This document shows, piece after piece, positions 17,582 to 25,898 of a stretch of DNA of 64,000 bases; the stretch's first letter is position 1; each line of letters starts with the position of its first letter. The DNA comes from Blautia faecicola. GTDB lineage: Bacteria > Bacillota > Clostridia > Lachnospirales > Lachnospiraceae. A program made the position numbers and the translations under genes. The notes beneath the pieces were generated by a model. That model was not told where the DNA came from, ran no database searches, and worked only from the letters and a program-made list of their open reading frames with translations. Location of the stretch: positions 1,259,501 through 1,323,500 of the forward strand of contig NZ_SDKC01000001.1 in assembly GCF_004123145.1 (NCBI RefSeq), given 5' to 3'.

Positions 17582-18268
17582 ATGCAGATTATCATTGTGG
17601 AAGACGAAGAGAATATCCGAAAAGAATTAAAACAGCTGCTGCAAAATGCCATGTATGAGGTGACCACAATAGAATCCTTTTCGGATGTGGCAGGGCAGAT
17701 CACGCGGATGGAGCCGATGCCGGATCTGGTTTTGCTGGATCTGAATCTTCCGGAGGAGTCCGGATTTGCCATCTGTACGAAGATCCGGGAGTACTCGGAG
17801 ATTCCTGTGATCTTTCTGACCAGCCGAACAGATTCGATGGATGAGCTGACCGGGATCTTAAAAGGAGCGGATGATTATATCACCAAGCCGTTTAATGCGC
17901 CGATCCTTCTGGCGAGAATCGCGAATGTGCTGAAGAGAACAGCAAAAAAGGATGCCGTAGATGCCGCAAAGGATCTGTTGCAGCTGGAACATAAAGGCGT
18001 GGTGTTGAATCTGTCGGCGGGAACGATCGAGCATGCGGGAAAGCGGGAAGAACTTACGAAAAATGAACTGAAGATCCTGCATTTTTTATATCAGCGGCCG
18101 GGAGAGATCGTTCCGCGGGTGGAGATCATCGAGTATCTGTGGGATAATGAGGCATTTATCGATGATAATACGCTCAGCGTCAATATGACCAGAATTCGGG
18201 GAAAATTACTGGAGATCGGTGTGGAAGACTTCATAGAAACCAGGCGTGGGATGGGGTATCGGATATGA
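17582..18268 (+). CDS. OmpR-family response regulator (BceR-like)
   Basis: The 228-residue regulator has a receiver domain (1-118) and a winged-helix DNA-binding domain (about 130-228). The acidic pocket is EDE (residues 7-9), the phosphoacceptor is Asp53 in VLLDLNLP, and the conserved Lys is in ITKPFNA. It heads a four-gene set with an intramembrane-sensing kinase and an FtsX-like ABC transporter, the layout of Bce modules that sense and resist cell-wall antibiotics (known for Bacillus BceRS-AB). The start is the ATG after AAGGAG; an upstream in-frame extension lies in the hairpin. It overlaps the kinase gene by ATGA. Confidence 0.93.
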   Translation: MQIIIVEDEENIRKELKQLLQNAMYEVTTIESFSDVAGQITRMEPMPDLVLLDLNLPEESGFAICTKIREYSEIPVIFLTSRTDSMDELTGILKGADDYITKPFNAPILLARIANVLKRTAKKDAVDAAKDLLQLEHKGVVLNLSAGTIEHAGKREELTKNELKILHFLYQRPGEIVPRVEIIEYLWDNEAFIDDNTLSVNMTRIRGKLLEIGVEDFIETRRGMGYRI

Positions 18269-19269
18269 GACTTTCGGACTATATCAAAGACAAAATTATG
18301 ACCTATCTGCTACATTTGCTGTGCATGATCCTGCTGACATTTTTCTTTTACATCACCGGATATAATAAAAATGCCGTTTCCCTGATCCTGTTTTGCTGGT
18401 GCCTGATCCTGATCTTATGGACAGGTGTGGGGTATGTCAGGAGAAAACAGTATTTTACGGAGGCGGAACATATTCTCGAACAGGCGGATCAACGCTATCT
18501 GTTGGGAGAATTGCTTCCGCCGTCCTCGCGTCTGGAAGACTGTCTGTACCGAGAGCTGATCTTAAAGTCGAACAAGTCGGTGATCGAGCGGATCCGAAAG
18601 ATCGAGGATACGCAGAAAGAATACCGGGAATATATCGAAAGTTGGGTTCATGAGATCAAAGCGCCGATCACCGGGATCCAGCTGATGTGTGAAAATCACA
18701 AAGATCCGGTGACCAGACAGATTATGCTGGAAAACAAGAAGATCGAAAATGATGTAGACATGGTACTTTATTATGCCCGGATGGAAAATGTCTATAAAGA
18801 TTACATGATCGAAAAGACAGATCTGCAAAGCGCAACATCCGAAATCTTGATGAAAAACAAACAGTATCTGATCAGCAGCGGTATCAGTGCCCGGGTGGAA
18901 TGTCCGGATCCGGTCTATACGGATAAAAAATGGATCTTATTTATCCTGAATCAGTTGGTGTTAAACAGTGTGAAATACAAAAAAGAAGGCACGCAGATCC
19001 ATATCTACACGAAAACATACGATCACGGTGTACAGTTGATCGTGGAAGATACCGGTGTGGGAATCCCGCAGGAAGAAATACCGAGGATTTTTGAAAAAGG
19101 ATTTACCGGAACCAACGGAAGAATGGGAGGCAGATCCACGGGGATGGGGCTGTATCTGTGCAGCCGTCTGTGCGAAAAGCTTGGGATCGAGATTCGCGCA
19201 GAATCGGAGTGTGGGGAAGAAACCCGGATGATTCTGACATTCCCTGTCAGCGCGTATCTTTTAAAGTAA
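18265..19269 (+). CDS. Bce-type sensor histidine kinase
   Basis: The 334-residue kinase has two membrane helices near the N-terminus (about 12-30 and 36-54) with almost no outer loop. This is the intramembrane-sensing type that relies on a partner ABC transporter to detect its signal. The phosphorylated His129 lies in WVHEIKAPITG, and the ATPase domain has GVGIPQEEIPRIFEKGF and GMGLYLCSRL (N, G1 and G2 boxes). It overlaps the regulator gene by four bases, so the two are coupled. The inducing compound cannot be predicted. Confidence 0.93.
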   Translation: MRLSDYIKDKIMTYLLHLLCMILLTFFFYITGYNKNAVSLILFCWCLILILWTGVGYVRRKQYFTEAEHILEQADQRYLLGELLPPSSRLEDCLYRELILKSNKSVIERIRKIEDTQKEYREYIESWVHEIKAPITGIQLMCENHKDPVTRQIMLENKKIENDVDMVLYYARMENVYKDYMIEKTDLQSATSEILMKNKQYLISSGISARVECPDPVYTDKKWILFILNQLVLNSVKYKKEGTQIHIYTKTYDHGVQLIVEDTGVGIPQEEIPRIFEKGFTGTNGRMGGRSTGMGLYLCSRLCEKLGIEIRAESECGEETRMILTFPVSAYLLK

Positions 19270-19281
19270 CGATCCACTTAT

Positions 19282-19297
19282 CTTTCAAAATTGTAAG
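19282..19297 (+). promoter_or_regulatory. Candidate operator upstream of the ABC transporter
   Basis: The near-palindrome CTTTCAA-AA-TTGTAAG has one mismatched pair and lies 150 bases before the ATPase gene. Bce-type regulators act on the promoter of the transporter gene pair, so this 165-bp gap is the place to expect their site. The assignment is inference. Confidence 0.4.
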
Positions 19298-19434
19298 AGA
19301 GACGAAAGGGAAAACGATACCACTTTCTGGTTGTAACGTGTACAGTAAAAGACGAAGAACAAGGGAACAGCAGGTACATTGTAGAGTAATTTTAAAATGG
19401 CAATGTGTCGGCGGGCAACCAGGAGGATGACAAG

Positions 19435-20253
19435 ATGAGAAGAAAACAGCAAAAAGAGATCACACGGACACCACAGGTTCTGTTTTCAAACGGAACGATC
19501 CGGGTCTGTGATGTGGAAAAATATTATGGAACCGATAACAATGTGACAAAAGCGGTAGACCGGGTGAGTTTTACGGTGCAAAAGGGCGAATTTACCGGCA
19601 TCATGGGCGCGTCCGGATCCGGCAAGACCACGCTTTTGAACATGATCTCCACGATCGATCATGTAACGTCAGGACATATTTATTATGGAAATGTGGATAT
19701 CACGGAACTGAACGAAGACGCTCTGGCGGAGTTTCGAAAAGAGAATCTGGGGTTTGTCTTTCAGGACTACAATCTTCTGGATACGCTTACGATCGAAGAA
19801 AATATCGTGCTGGCGATGACTCTGCACAGCCAGAACAGGAAAGAGATCCGCAAAAAATGCGATGAGATCCTGAAACTGTTACAGATCGATGAGATCCGGG
19901 ATAAGTTTCCCTATCAGGTATCCGGAGGACAAAAACAGCGTTGCGCCTGTGCCAGAGCCCTGATCCATCACCCGCAGCTGATCCTTGCGGATGAACCGAC
20001 CGGCGCACTCGACTCCCGGGCAGCGCAGACATTGCTGGAAACCTTTCAGAAAATGAACAACGAGCTGGGTTCTACGATCCTGATGGTAACGCACGATGCA
20101 TTTTCTGCGAGCTATTGCGGACGGATTCTGTTTCTGAAAGACGGAAAGATCTTCCATGAACTGGTAAGAGGCAGCGAAGATCGCCGGACGTTTCTGAACA
20201 AGATTTTGGATGTGCTTGCCCTGACGGGAGGTGGACTGAAAGATGTTCGGTAA
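19435..20253 (+). CDS. ABC transporter ATPase (BceA-like)
   Basis: This is the ATP-binding subunit of a MacB/Bce-type exporter or target-protection pump. The 272-residue protein has Walker A GASGSGKTTLLN, Q-loop FVFQDYNLLDTLT, signature SGGQKQR, Walker B LILADEPTGALD and the switch His in VTHD. It has a 15-residue basic extension before the usual start. ATG 19435 is 8 bases after CAGGAGG; upstream in-frame codons lie before that site. The permease gene overlaps its end by 11 bases. Confidence 0.95.
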   Translation: MRRKQQKEITRTPQVLFSNGTIRVCDVEKYYGTDNNVTKAVDRVSFTVQKGEFTGIMGASGSGKTTLLNMISTIDHVTSGHIYYGNVDITELNEDALAEFRKENLGFVFQDYNLLDTLTIEENIVLAMTLHSQNRKEIRKKCDEILKLLQIDEIRDKFPYQVSGGQKQRCACARALIHHPQLILADEPTGALDSRAAQTLLETFQKMNNELGSTILMVTHDAFSASYCGRILFLKDGKIFHELVRGSEDRRTFLNKILDVLALTGGGLKDVR

Positions 20254-22309
20254 ACTTGCCTTTCGAAATGTCAGACGCTCCGCCAGAGATTATCTGGTCT
20301 ATGTGCTGACGATGACCTTTATCGTGGCGCTGATGTTTGCATTTAACAGCATTATTTTTTCCAGAGACATCCAGAAAATGTATGAACTTGCCGGGATGAT
20401 GGCTGCGATGATCGGGATCGCGACCTTTTTTATCGTGCTGATCGTGGCGTGGCTGATCAATTATATGGTACGCTTCATGCTGGAAAAACGAAGCCGGGAG
20501 TTCGGGATTTATCTGCTGATCGGGATGAAGAAAAAGCAGGTATCCAGACTTTATATGAGAGAAAATGTTCTTCTTGGAACCGGAGCATTTGTGCTGGGAC
20601 TGGGACTTGGGATGCTGTTGCAGCAGATACTGATGGTGGTGCTGTACAGTGTGGTACAGCTGGAAAAAAGACCACATCTGGAATTTAACCGTTACTGTCT
20701 GATAATGACGGTGAGCTGTTATGCGGGCTGTTATCTGCTGGCACTGTTGCGGTGCAAGAGACGTTTCCGCAAGATGAATATTCATGATCTGATGCGCGAG
20801 GATCAGAAAAATGAAGAGATGGAAGAAAAACACGAATCCATCAGAAAATGGCTGTTCCCACTGTCTGTCGGCTGTATCCTCGCGTTTGGTGTCTGGATTC
20901 TGAGTGGTAATATCCGGTCGGTAGGAGGGGCTTATATCTTTTTGATCGGACTTTTCCTGTCGATGTATTTGTTCTACAGCGGACTTTCGGCATGGATCAT
21001 CTGTTATGTGAAGAAAAAAGGCCGCCGGATCTACCGGGGACAGAATCTGTTTCTAATGCGGCAGTTTGCATCGAAGTTAAAGACGATGCGTTTTACGATG
21101 GGAACGCTGACGGTGCTTTTTACGGTTGCCTTTTTAGGATGTTCGGTGGCGCTGATGTTTACCGACTGGCAAAAACAGGTGCTTGGCATTAAGTTTCCGT
21201 TTGATATCCAGGTATATCATCAGGATCCGGCGTATGATTTTTCATCGGAATTGGAAGTGATCCGGAACGAGACGAAGATCAAGGATTCCCGGACTTACCG
21301 GATCTGGGAGAATCACACCGATGCGGTCAATACCTGGCTGTACACACATCTGCGGTATTTTGGAGATGAATATAAGAAGGCAGACGGAACACCGGATGAA
21401 AAGAAAATTGCCGGAAAGAATGGGGAAGAATATGCTCCGTATGATACGTTTATGGCGCTCAGCGACTATAATTACCTGCGGCAGATGCTTGGGTATTCAA
21501 AAGTGACGCTTGGAGAAGACGAATATATTCTTCAGATCAAAGCGCGGATCTATAACGAAACCGGCGACTTTACCGATGAGATCGGTGTCTTTGATCAGGG
21601 AGAGAAGCTGACCTGTAAGGAGGTTCGCACAGAGCCATTTTCTCAGGACGGACATAACGGTGGGGATTACATTCTGGTGGTGCCGGATGAGAGAATCAGC
21701 GGGATGAATGCATATTATTCCGAACTGGCGGTGGCTGTCCGTGGAAAAGTACCTGCCGATCTGCAGAGCAAACTGGATGATCTGACAGACGGGGACGACG
21801 ATGACGATGAGGCATCGCCGGGTGACGGGATGCTCTGCTACGGAACAGACACGATCGTCAGTTATTCAGCAGTCAATCTGGTACGGGATTATGCGATCCC
21901 GGAGATTCGCTATATGATGACCTGTATCACCTTTCCCTGCATGTACATCGGACTGGTATTCTTATGTATTGCCCTGACGGTACTTTCCGTGCAGCAGCTG
22001 AGTGATTCCGCAAAATACCGTTACCGCTATCAGGTGCTTGCGAAGATCGGACTTGGCAGACGCGCGATCCATAAAACCGTATTTTACCAGTTGTTTGGTT
22101 ATTATCTGTGCCCGGCACTGTTTTCCGCGGCGGTCAGCGGAATCGTTGCAGGCTATGTGGGAAGCGCATTTAACTTTTATACGGGTGTCAGTACCCCGGT
22201 ATTCCAGTATTTCGGACTTTCGTTTCTGCTGTTTTTCGGCATCTATGCTGTCTATTTTGCGGCGACATATGTTGGATTTATCCGGAATATTGAGGACGGA
22301 TGTCGATAA
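20243..22309 (+). CDS. FtsX-like ABC permease (BceB-like)
   Basis: The 688-residue permease has about ten membrane helices with a large outer domain (about 300-540) between helices 7 and 8, the BceB layout that binds the antimicrobial and talks to the kinase. Two FtsX-type segments are visible, around 55-165 and 570-680. Its outer domain carries an unusual acidic run, TDGDDDDDEASPGDG, near residues 515-529. GGGAGG precedes the ATG by 11 bases inside the ATPase gene. No other resistance genes are nearby. Confidence 0.93.
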   Translation: MFGKLAFRNVRRSARDYLVYVLTMTFIVALMFAFNSIIFSRDIQKMYELAGMMAAMIGIATFFIVLIVAWLINYMVRFMLEKRSREFGIYLLIGMKKKQVSRLYMRENVLLGTGAFVLGLGLGMLLQQILMVVLYSVVQLEKRPHLEFNRYCLIMTVSCYAGCYLLALLRCKRRFRKMNIHDLMREDQKNEEMEEKHESIRKWLFPLSVGCILAFGVWILSGNIRSVGGAYIFLIGLFLSMYLFYSGLSAWIICYVKKKGRRIYRGQNLFLMRQFASKLKTMRFTMGTLTVLFTVAFLGCSVALMFTDWQKQVLGIKFPFDIQVYHQDPAYDFSSELEVIRNETKIKDSRTYRIWENHTDAVNTWLYTHLRYFGDEYKKADGTPDEKKIAGKNGEEYAPYDTFMALSDYNYLRQMLGYSKVTLGEDEYILQIKARIYNETGDFTDEIGVFDQGEKLTCKEVRTEPFSQDGHNGGDYILVVPDERISGMNAYYSELAVAVRGKVPADLQSKLDDLTDGDDDDDEASPGDGMLCYGTDTIVSYSAVNLVRDYAIPEIRYMMTCITFPCMYIGLVFLCIALTVLSVQQLSDSAKYRYRYQVLAKIGLGRRAIHKTVFYQLFGYYLCPALFSAAVSGIVAGYVGSAFNFYTGVSTPVFQYFGLSFLLFFGIYAVYFAATYVGFIRNIEDGCR

Positions 22310-22379
22310 ATGTCGGGAAAAGAAGTGGAAAAATACAAAAAATAAGGGAAAAAAGACTGCCGAACATAGAAAAATCTGT

Positions 22380-22456
22380 TATAATATAAAAAAATGAGAC
22401 AAAAAATACACCGAAAATCAGGAGACAAAAACGTATTTCCAGGTTTCGGTGTATTT
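22380..22456 (+). promoter_or_regulatory. Probable hydrolase promoter and leader hairpin
   Basis: TATAAT at 22380-22385 has no clear -35 box. Downstream, a perfect 13-bp stem (22404-22416 with 22444-22456) would form in the leader, ending 10 bases before AAGGAG of the hydrolase gene. It may instead be a terminator remnant of the ABC operon. Confidence 0.45.
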
Positions 22457-22478
22457 GCGTAAAAAAGGAGAATATGTG

Positions 22479-23463
22479 ATGTACGATGTAAAAAAGATTA
22501 TGCAGGAGAGGACTTTACTATCACCACTTCCAACCCCGGATCCGGCAAAGTTTCCGCGGGATGAAGAAGTGCCGGAGGGATGCCATGTACTGGAAAATCT
22601 GGCAGATGACTGGGGGTATGATGTCGATATTCACACGGATATCGTCTATGCAAAACGCTGCGGAACAAAAGAAGAGAAAAACAGAAGAGCGGGAACTGAA
22701 ACTGATCATTCTGGAGCCGAAGCCGAGAGAGAACGCAGATACTGCAAAATGGCCATGTGTGGCATATGTGCAGGGATCCGCATTTCATGAGCAGTGGCTG
22801 TGGAACAATATCCCGAGACATCTGCGTCTGGCACAGAAAGGCTATGTGGTAGCTGTGATCCAGTACCGTCCGTCCGATATCGCACCGTTCCCGGCACAGA
22901 TGCAGGATGCCAAGACAGCGATCCGTTTCCTGAAAAAACATGCGGAGGAATACCATATCGATCCGGAACATATGGCAGTGGCAGGAGATTCTTCCGGTGC
23001 CCATACGGCGCTGATGGTCGGATTTACCGGAGATGATGCGCCGGATACCGATCTGTACGGCGAATATTCCGCAAAGGTAAACTGTATCGTGGACAGCTAC
23101 GGACCGACCGTATTTCCACTGATGAATTATTTTGAGAGCTCTCAGAACCATTACGATCCGGAAAGCCCGGAAGGCTATGAGATCGGTTATAAAAATGTGC
23201 TGGAGCATGTAGATCTTGCGATGGAAGCCAGCCCGTTATCTTACCTGTCAGAGGCCAAAGCGACACCGTCGACACTGATCATCCACGGAGGCAGAGATAT
23301 GCTGGTACCGTTCAGTCAGAGCTGCCAGTTATATAACTATATGAAAGAACTGGGAAAAGAAGTGGAATTCTATAAACTTAACGATGCAAACCACGGATTC
23401 CTCGGATTCAACAACGATACCGTATTACATATCGTGCTGGAATTCCTGAAAAAACATATTTAA
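22479..23463 (+). pseudogene. Alpha/beta hydrolase (esterase/lipase-like), frameshifted
   Basis: The gene encodes a hormone-sensitive-lipase-like alpha/beta hydrolase, but its frame is broken once. From ATG 22479 (after AAGGAG) the frame reads MYDVKKIMQERT to about 22680, then continues in another frame to 23463. The two join perfectly if one A is removed from the A5 run at 22677-22681. The downstream part has the nucleophile elbow AGDSSGAHTAL, the acid in HGGRDMLVP and the His in NDANHGFLG. The oxyanion motif HGG is replaced by VQGSAF. All catalytic parts survive, so this may be a sequencing slip, phase variation or a very young pseudogene. Confidence 0.8.
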
Positions 23464-23503
23464 AGAGGAGGGTATACCGACACGGACTTCCCGGCTCTTT
23501 TCC

Positions 23504-23532
23504 TTGCACGGAAAGCCATGGTGTGCTACACT
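23504..23532 (+). promoter_or_regulatory. Probable udk promoter
   Basis: TTGCAC (23504-23509) and TACACT (23527-23532) are 17 bases apart, 37 bases before the uridine kinase start. Confidence 0.5.
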
Positions 23533-23568
23533 GTTCAGAGAAATAAACACAAAGGTGGAACAATACGT

Positions 23569-24183
23569 ATGAAATGTACGATCATAGGAATAACCGGAGG
23601 AACCGGTTCAGGAAAATCAACATTTACCAATCGTCTGAAAAAAGCATTTCCGGACGATGTGACGGTTATTTATCATGATAATTATTACCGGTGCCAGGAT
23701 GACATTCCTTTCGAAGAGAGAAAAAAAGTAAATTACGATCATCCGGATTCTCTGGAGACAGATCTTCTGGTAGAACATCTGAAAAAACTGAAAGCGGGAG
23801 AGAGCATCGAGTGTCCGGTGTATGATTACAGCCAGCACAACCGCTCCCATGAGACGATCCATGTGGAACCGAAACGGATCATTCTGGTAGAGGGGATTCT
23901 TCTTCTGACCGATCCGAGAGTGCGGGAGCTGCTGGATATCAAGATCTATGTGGATGCGGATGCCGATGAACGGATCCTGCGCCGGATCACCAGAGATGTG
24001 AAAGAGCGCGGAAGAGATCTGGACAATATTGTGGATCAGTATCTGACAACGGTAAAACCGATGCATTATCTCTATGTGGAGCCGATGCGAAACCGCGCGG
24101 ATATCGTAGTAAACAGCGGTATGAACGATGTGGCTTTTGACGTGGTCAGAGCCAAGATTCGCGATCTGCTTGAAGAAGAATGA
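23569..24183 (+). CDS. udk: Uridine kinase family protein
   Basis: Uridine kinase phosphorylates uridine and cytidine for pyrimidine salvage. The 204-residue protein begins with the P-loop GITGGTGSGKSTFTNRL and has HDNYYR, DHPDSLETDLL and YDYSQHNRS, all standard in Udk. The start is the ATG preceded by AAAGGTGG; 17 extra in-frame codons upstream overlap the promoter. nrdG and a dUTPase follow on the same strand, so nucleotide metabolism is grouped here. Confidence 0.94.
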   Translation: MKCTIIGITGGTGSGKSTFTNRLKKAFPDDVTVIYHDNYYRCQDDIPFEERKKVNYDHPDSLETDLLVEHLKKLKAGESIECPVYDYSQHNRSHETIHVEPKRIILVEGILLLTDPRVRELLDIKIYVDADADERILRRITRDVKERGRDLDNIVDQYLTTVKPMHYLYVEPMRNRADIVVNSGMNDVAFDVVRAKIRDLLEEE

Positions 24184-24202
24184 GAAAGGAAAACAAGGGG
24201 TT

Positions 24203-24691
24203 ATGAGATATCATAATATAACAAAAGACGATATGCTGAACGGTGACGGACTGCGGGTAGTTCTGTGGGTCGCAGGATGCAGCCATCACTGTAAGGGATG
24301 TCAGAATCCAATCACCTGGGATCCGGAAGGCGGCGTACTGTTTGACGAAGCTGCGAAACAGGAGATCTTCGAACAGCTGGACAAATCATATATCGAGGGA
24401 ATCACTTTCAGCGGCGGAGATCCGCTTTATGAGAGCAATGTGGATGAGATCACTGCCTTTGCAAGAGAAATCAAAGAGAAATATCCGAAAAAGAATATCT
24501 GGCTGTATACCGGATATCTGTGGGAAGATATTCTGGATCTGCCGATCATTTCTTATCTGGATGTAGTGGTAGACGGTAAATTTGATCTGGAACGCAAAGA
24601 TGTGAGTCTTCCATGGAAAGGAAGCCCGAATCAGCGGGTGATCGATGTGCCGAAGTCCAGAGAAGTAGGTCAGGTAGTATTACACGCATAA
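24203..24691 (+). CDS. nrdG: Anaerobic ribonucleotide reductase activating protein
   Basis: NrdG is a radical-SAM enzyme that installs the glycyl radical on NrdD so that it can make deoxyribonucleotides without oxygen. The 162-residue protein has the iron-sulphur motif CSHHCKGC (Cys26, Cys30, Cys33) and the SAM-binding FSGGDPL. The start 20 bases after udk is set by the family N-terminus MRYHNIT. The usual partner nrdD is not next to it in this window. The following gene is a dUTPase 10 bases away. Confidence 0.95.
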   Translation: MRYHNITKDDMLNGDGLRVVLWVAGCSHHCKGCQNPITWDPEGGVLFDEAAKQEIFEQLDKSYIEGITFSGGDPLYESNVDEITAFAREIKEKYPKKNIWLYTGYLWEDILDLPIISYLDVVVDGKFDLERKDVSLPWKGSPNQRVIDVPKSREVGQVVLHA

Positions 24692-24701
24692 GGAGAAGAA
24701 C

Positions 24702-25217
24702 ATGAAAAGAATCGCAAAATTTCATAAAGTAAGCTGGGAACAGTTCGAAAAAGATTGGGTGGATACCTTCGGGGAACAGCCGGAAGAAAAGATCCGTGAA
24801 ATCTATGAAGGAATCAAACTGCCGAAGCGTGCTACAACGGGAAGTGCCGGATATGATTTCTTTGCACCGGTCAGCTTTACACTGGCTCCGGGAGAGACAG
24901 TAAAGATTCCTACCGGTGTCCGGGTGGAGATGGCAGAGGACTGGGTTCTGTGCCTGTATCCGAGAAGCGGTCTGGGATTTAAATACCGCCTGCAGTTAAA
25001 TAATACCGTGGGAATTATTGACAGTGATTATTTCTATTCTGACAATGAAGGACATATGTTCATGAAACTGACCAATGACAGCAAAGAGGGAAAAACGCTG
25101 GAACTCGGTCAGGGGGAAGGCATGGTACAGGGAATCTTCATGCAGTATGGAATCACAGAGGATGATGACGCGGATGGAGTGAGAAATGGTGGATTCGGAA
25201 GTACCACCGGAAAATAA
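24702..25217 (+). CDS. dut: dUTP diphosphatase (trimeric type)
   Basis: dUTPase hydrolyses dUTP to dUMP, keeping uracil out of DNA. The five family motifs are in order: SAGYDFFAP, YPRSGLGFKY, NNTVGIIDSDY, LGQGEGMVQGIF and RNGGFGSTTGK. At 171 residues it is longer than the minimal 145-residue enzyme because of an N-terminal extension of about 35 residues (KFHKVSWEQFEKDW). The C-terminal arm is complete. A dCTP deaminase was considered, but motif 5 and the Asp/Tyr pair in motif 3 favour dUTPase. Confidence 0.9.
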   Translation: MKRIAKFHKVSWEQFEKDWVDTFGEQPEEKIREIYEGIKLPKRATTGSAGYDFFAPVSFTLAPGETVKIPTGVRVEMAEDWVLCLYPRSGLGFKYRLQLNNTVGIIDSDYFYSDNEGHMFMKLTNDSKEGKTLELGQGEGMVQGIFMQYGITEDDDADGVRNGGFGSTTGK

Positions 25218-25229
25218 GGGATTGAAAAA

Positions 25230-25697
25230 ATGAAAGCGAGAAACTGGCTTTTTCTGGCGTCGTTCCTGATCATGATGGAAGGCGCAATGGATATAAGCAT
25301 ATATTTTATACAATATATGTGGCTGGGACTGAGATACGTGCCAAATGTACCGGCACAGATACATCGGGCAAATGTCCTGTGCATCGTTTACGGTGGTTAC
25401 GGAATCTGCCTGTTTATTGTGGGATTTCTGGGAATTATCTTCCGGGAGAACCCAAGGCGGCTCCGTTTCCTGATGAATATGGGACTGTTACTGTTCGGTA
25501 TGGGATTTCTGTCCGGCATGGTGAATTATCTGGTACTGCTGTGGGATGGCCGCCCGATCAGGGACGCGGTAATGAGTGTGATTACCAGTCTGCTGTTACC
25601 CGGATTTTTTATCCACACGGCATATCTGGGTCGGCTGGAATATGCAGAAGAACTGAAATATGAAGATATCGGTGACGATAAAGACAAGGATGTGTAG
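25230..25697 (+). CDS. Hypothetical four-helix membrane protein
   Basis: A 155-residue integral membrane protein that I do not recognise. Hydrophobic helices fall near residues 5-25, 50-70, 83-103 and 113-132. A short cytoplasmic tail is rich in Glu, Asp and Lys (ELKYEDIGDDKDKDV). It follows dut by 12 bases, so it is likely the last gene of that operon; its stop codon lies in the stem of the terminator. Confidence 0.75.
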   Translation: MKARNWLFLASFLIMMEGAMDISIYFIQYMWLGLRYVPNVPAQIHRANVLCIVYGGYGICLFIVGFLGIIFRENPRRLRFLMNMGLLLFGMGFLSGMVNYLVLLWDGRPIRDAVMSVITSLLLPGFFIHTAYLGRLEYAEELKYEDIGDDKDKDV

Positions 25698-25720
25698 GGA
25701 AACCTGCACATCCTTTTTTT
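25688..25720 (+). terminator. Terminator after the udk-nrdG-dut group
   Basis: An 11-bp stem (25688-25698 with 25703-25713) with a GAAA loop and a T7 tract. It overlaps the last codons of the preceding gene. Confidence 0.93.
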
Positions 25721-25723
25721 GCG

Positions 25724-25747
25724 TTGCATTGCATATCAATAATTGGT
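25724..25747 (+). repeat. 24-base post-terminator motif, copy 1
   Basis: This segment starts TTGCATTGCATA and ends CAATAATTGGT. It begins 3 bases after a terminator T tract and matches 38012-38035 at 21 of 24 positions. Copy 2 also directly follows a terminator. The role is unknown. Confidence 0.6.
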
Positions 25748-25779
25748 AATATAAAATTATTTTACAAAGAGCGATTTTA

Positions 25780-25835
25780 TTTAACGCTTATTTTACGAAA
25801 GCATACTTTTGGTTTTAACATGGATTTTTTATACT
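25780..25835 (+). promoter_or_regulatory. PhoP-box-like repeats and pstS promoter
   Basis: Hexamers at an 11-base period read TTTAAC (25780), TTTTAC (25791), CATACT (25802) and TTTTAA (25813). This resembles the TT(A/T/C)ACA direct repeats bound by PhoP in Bacillus. TATACT at 25830-25835 is the likely -10, so the repeats occupy the -35 region as in PhoP-activated promoters. Induction under phosphate limitation is inferred. Confidence 0.55.
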
Positions 25836-25898
25836 CTGCTTGTCAGATAAATAAAGAAAAAGACGAACCCAAAGGGGTTGACAAGGAGGACATTTATT

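Noticed and set aside
24702-25217. dCTP deaminase instead of dUTPase
   Set aside because: The C-terminal motif GGFGSTTGK and the motif-3 Asp-Tyr pair fit trimeric dUTPase.
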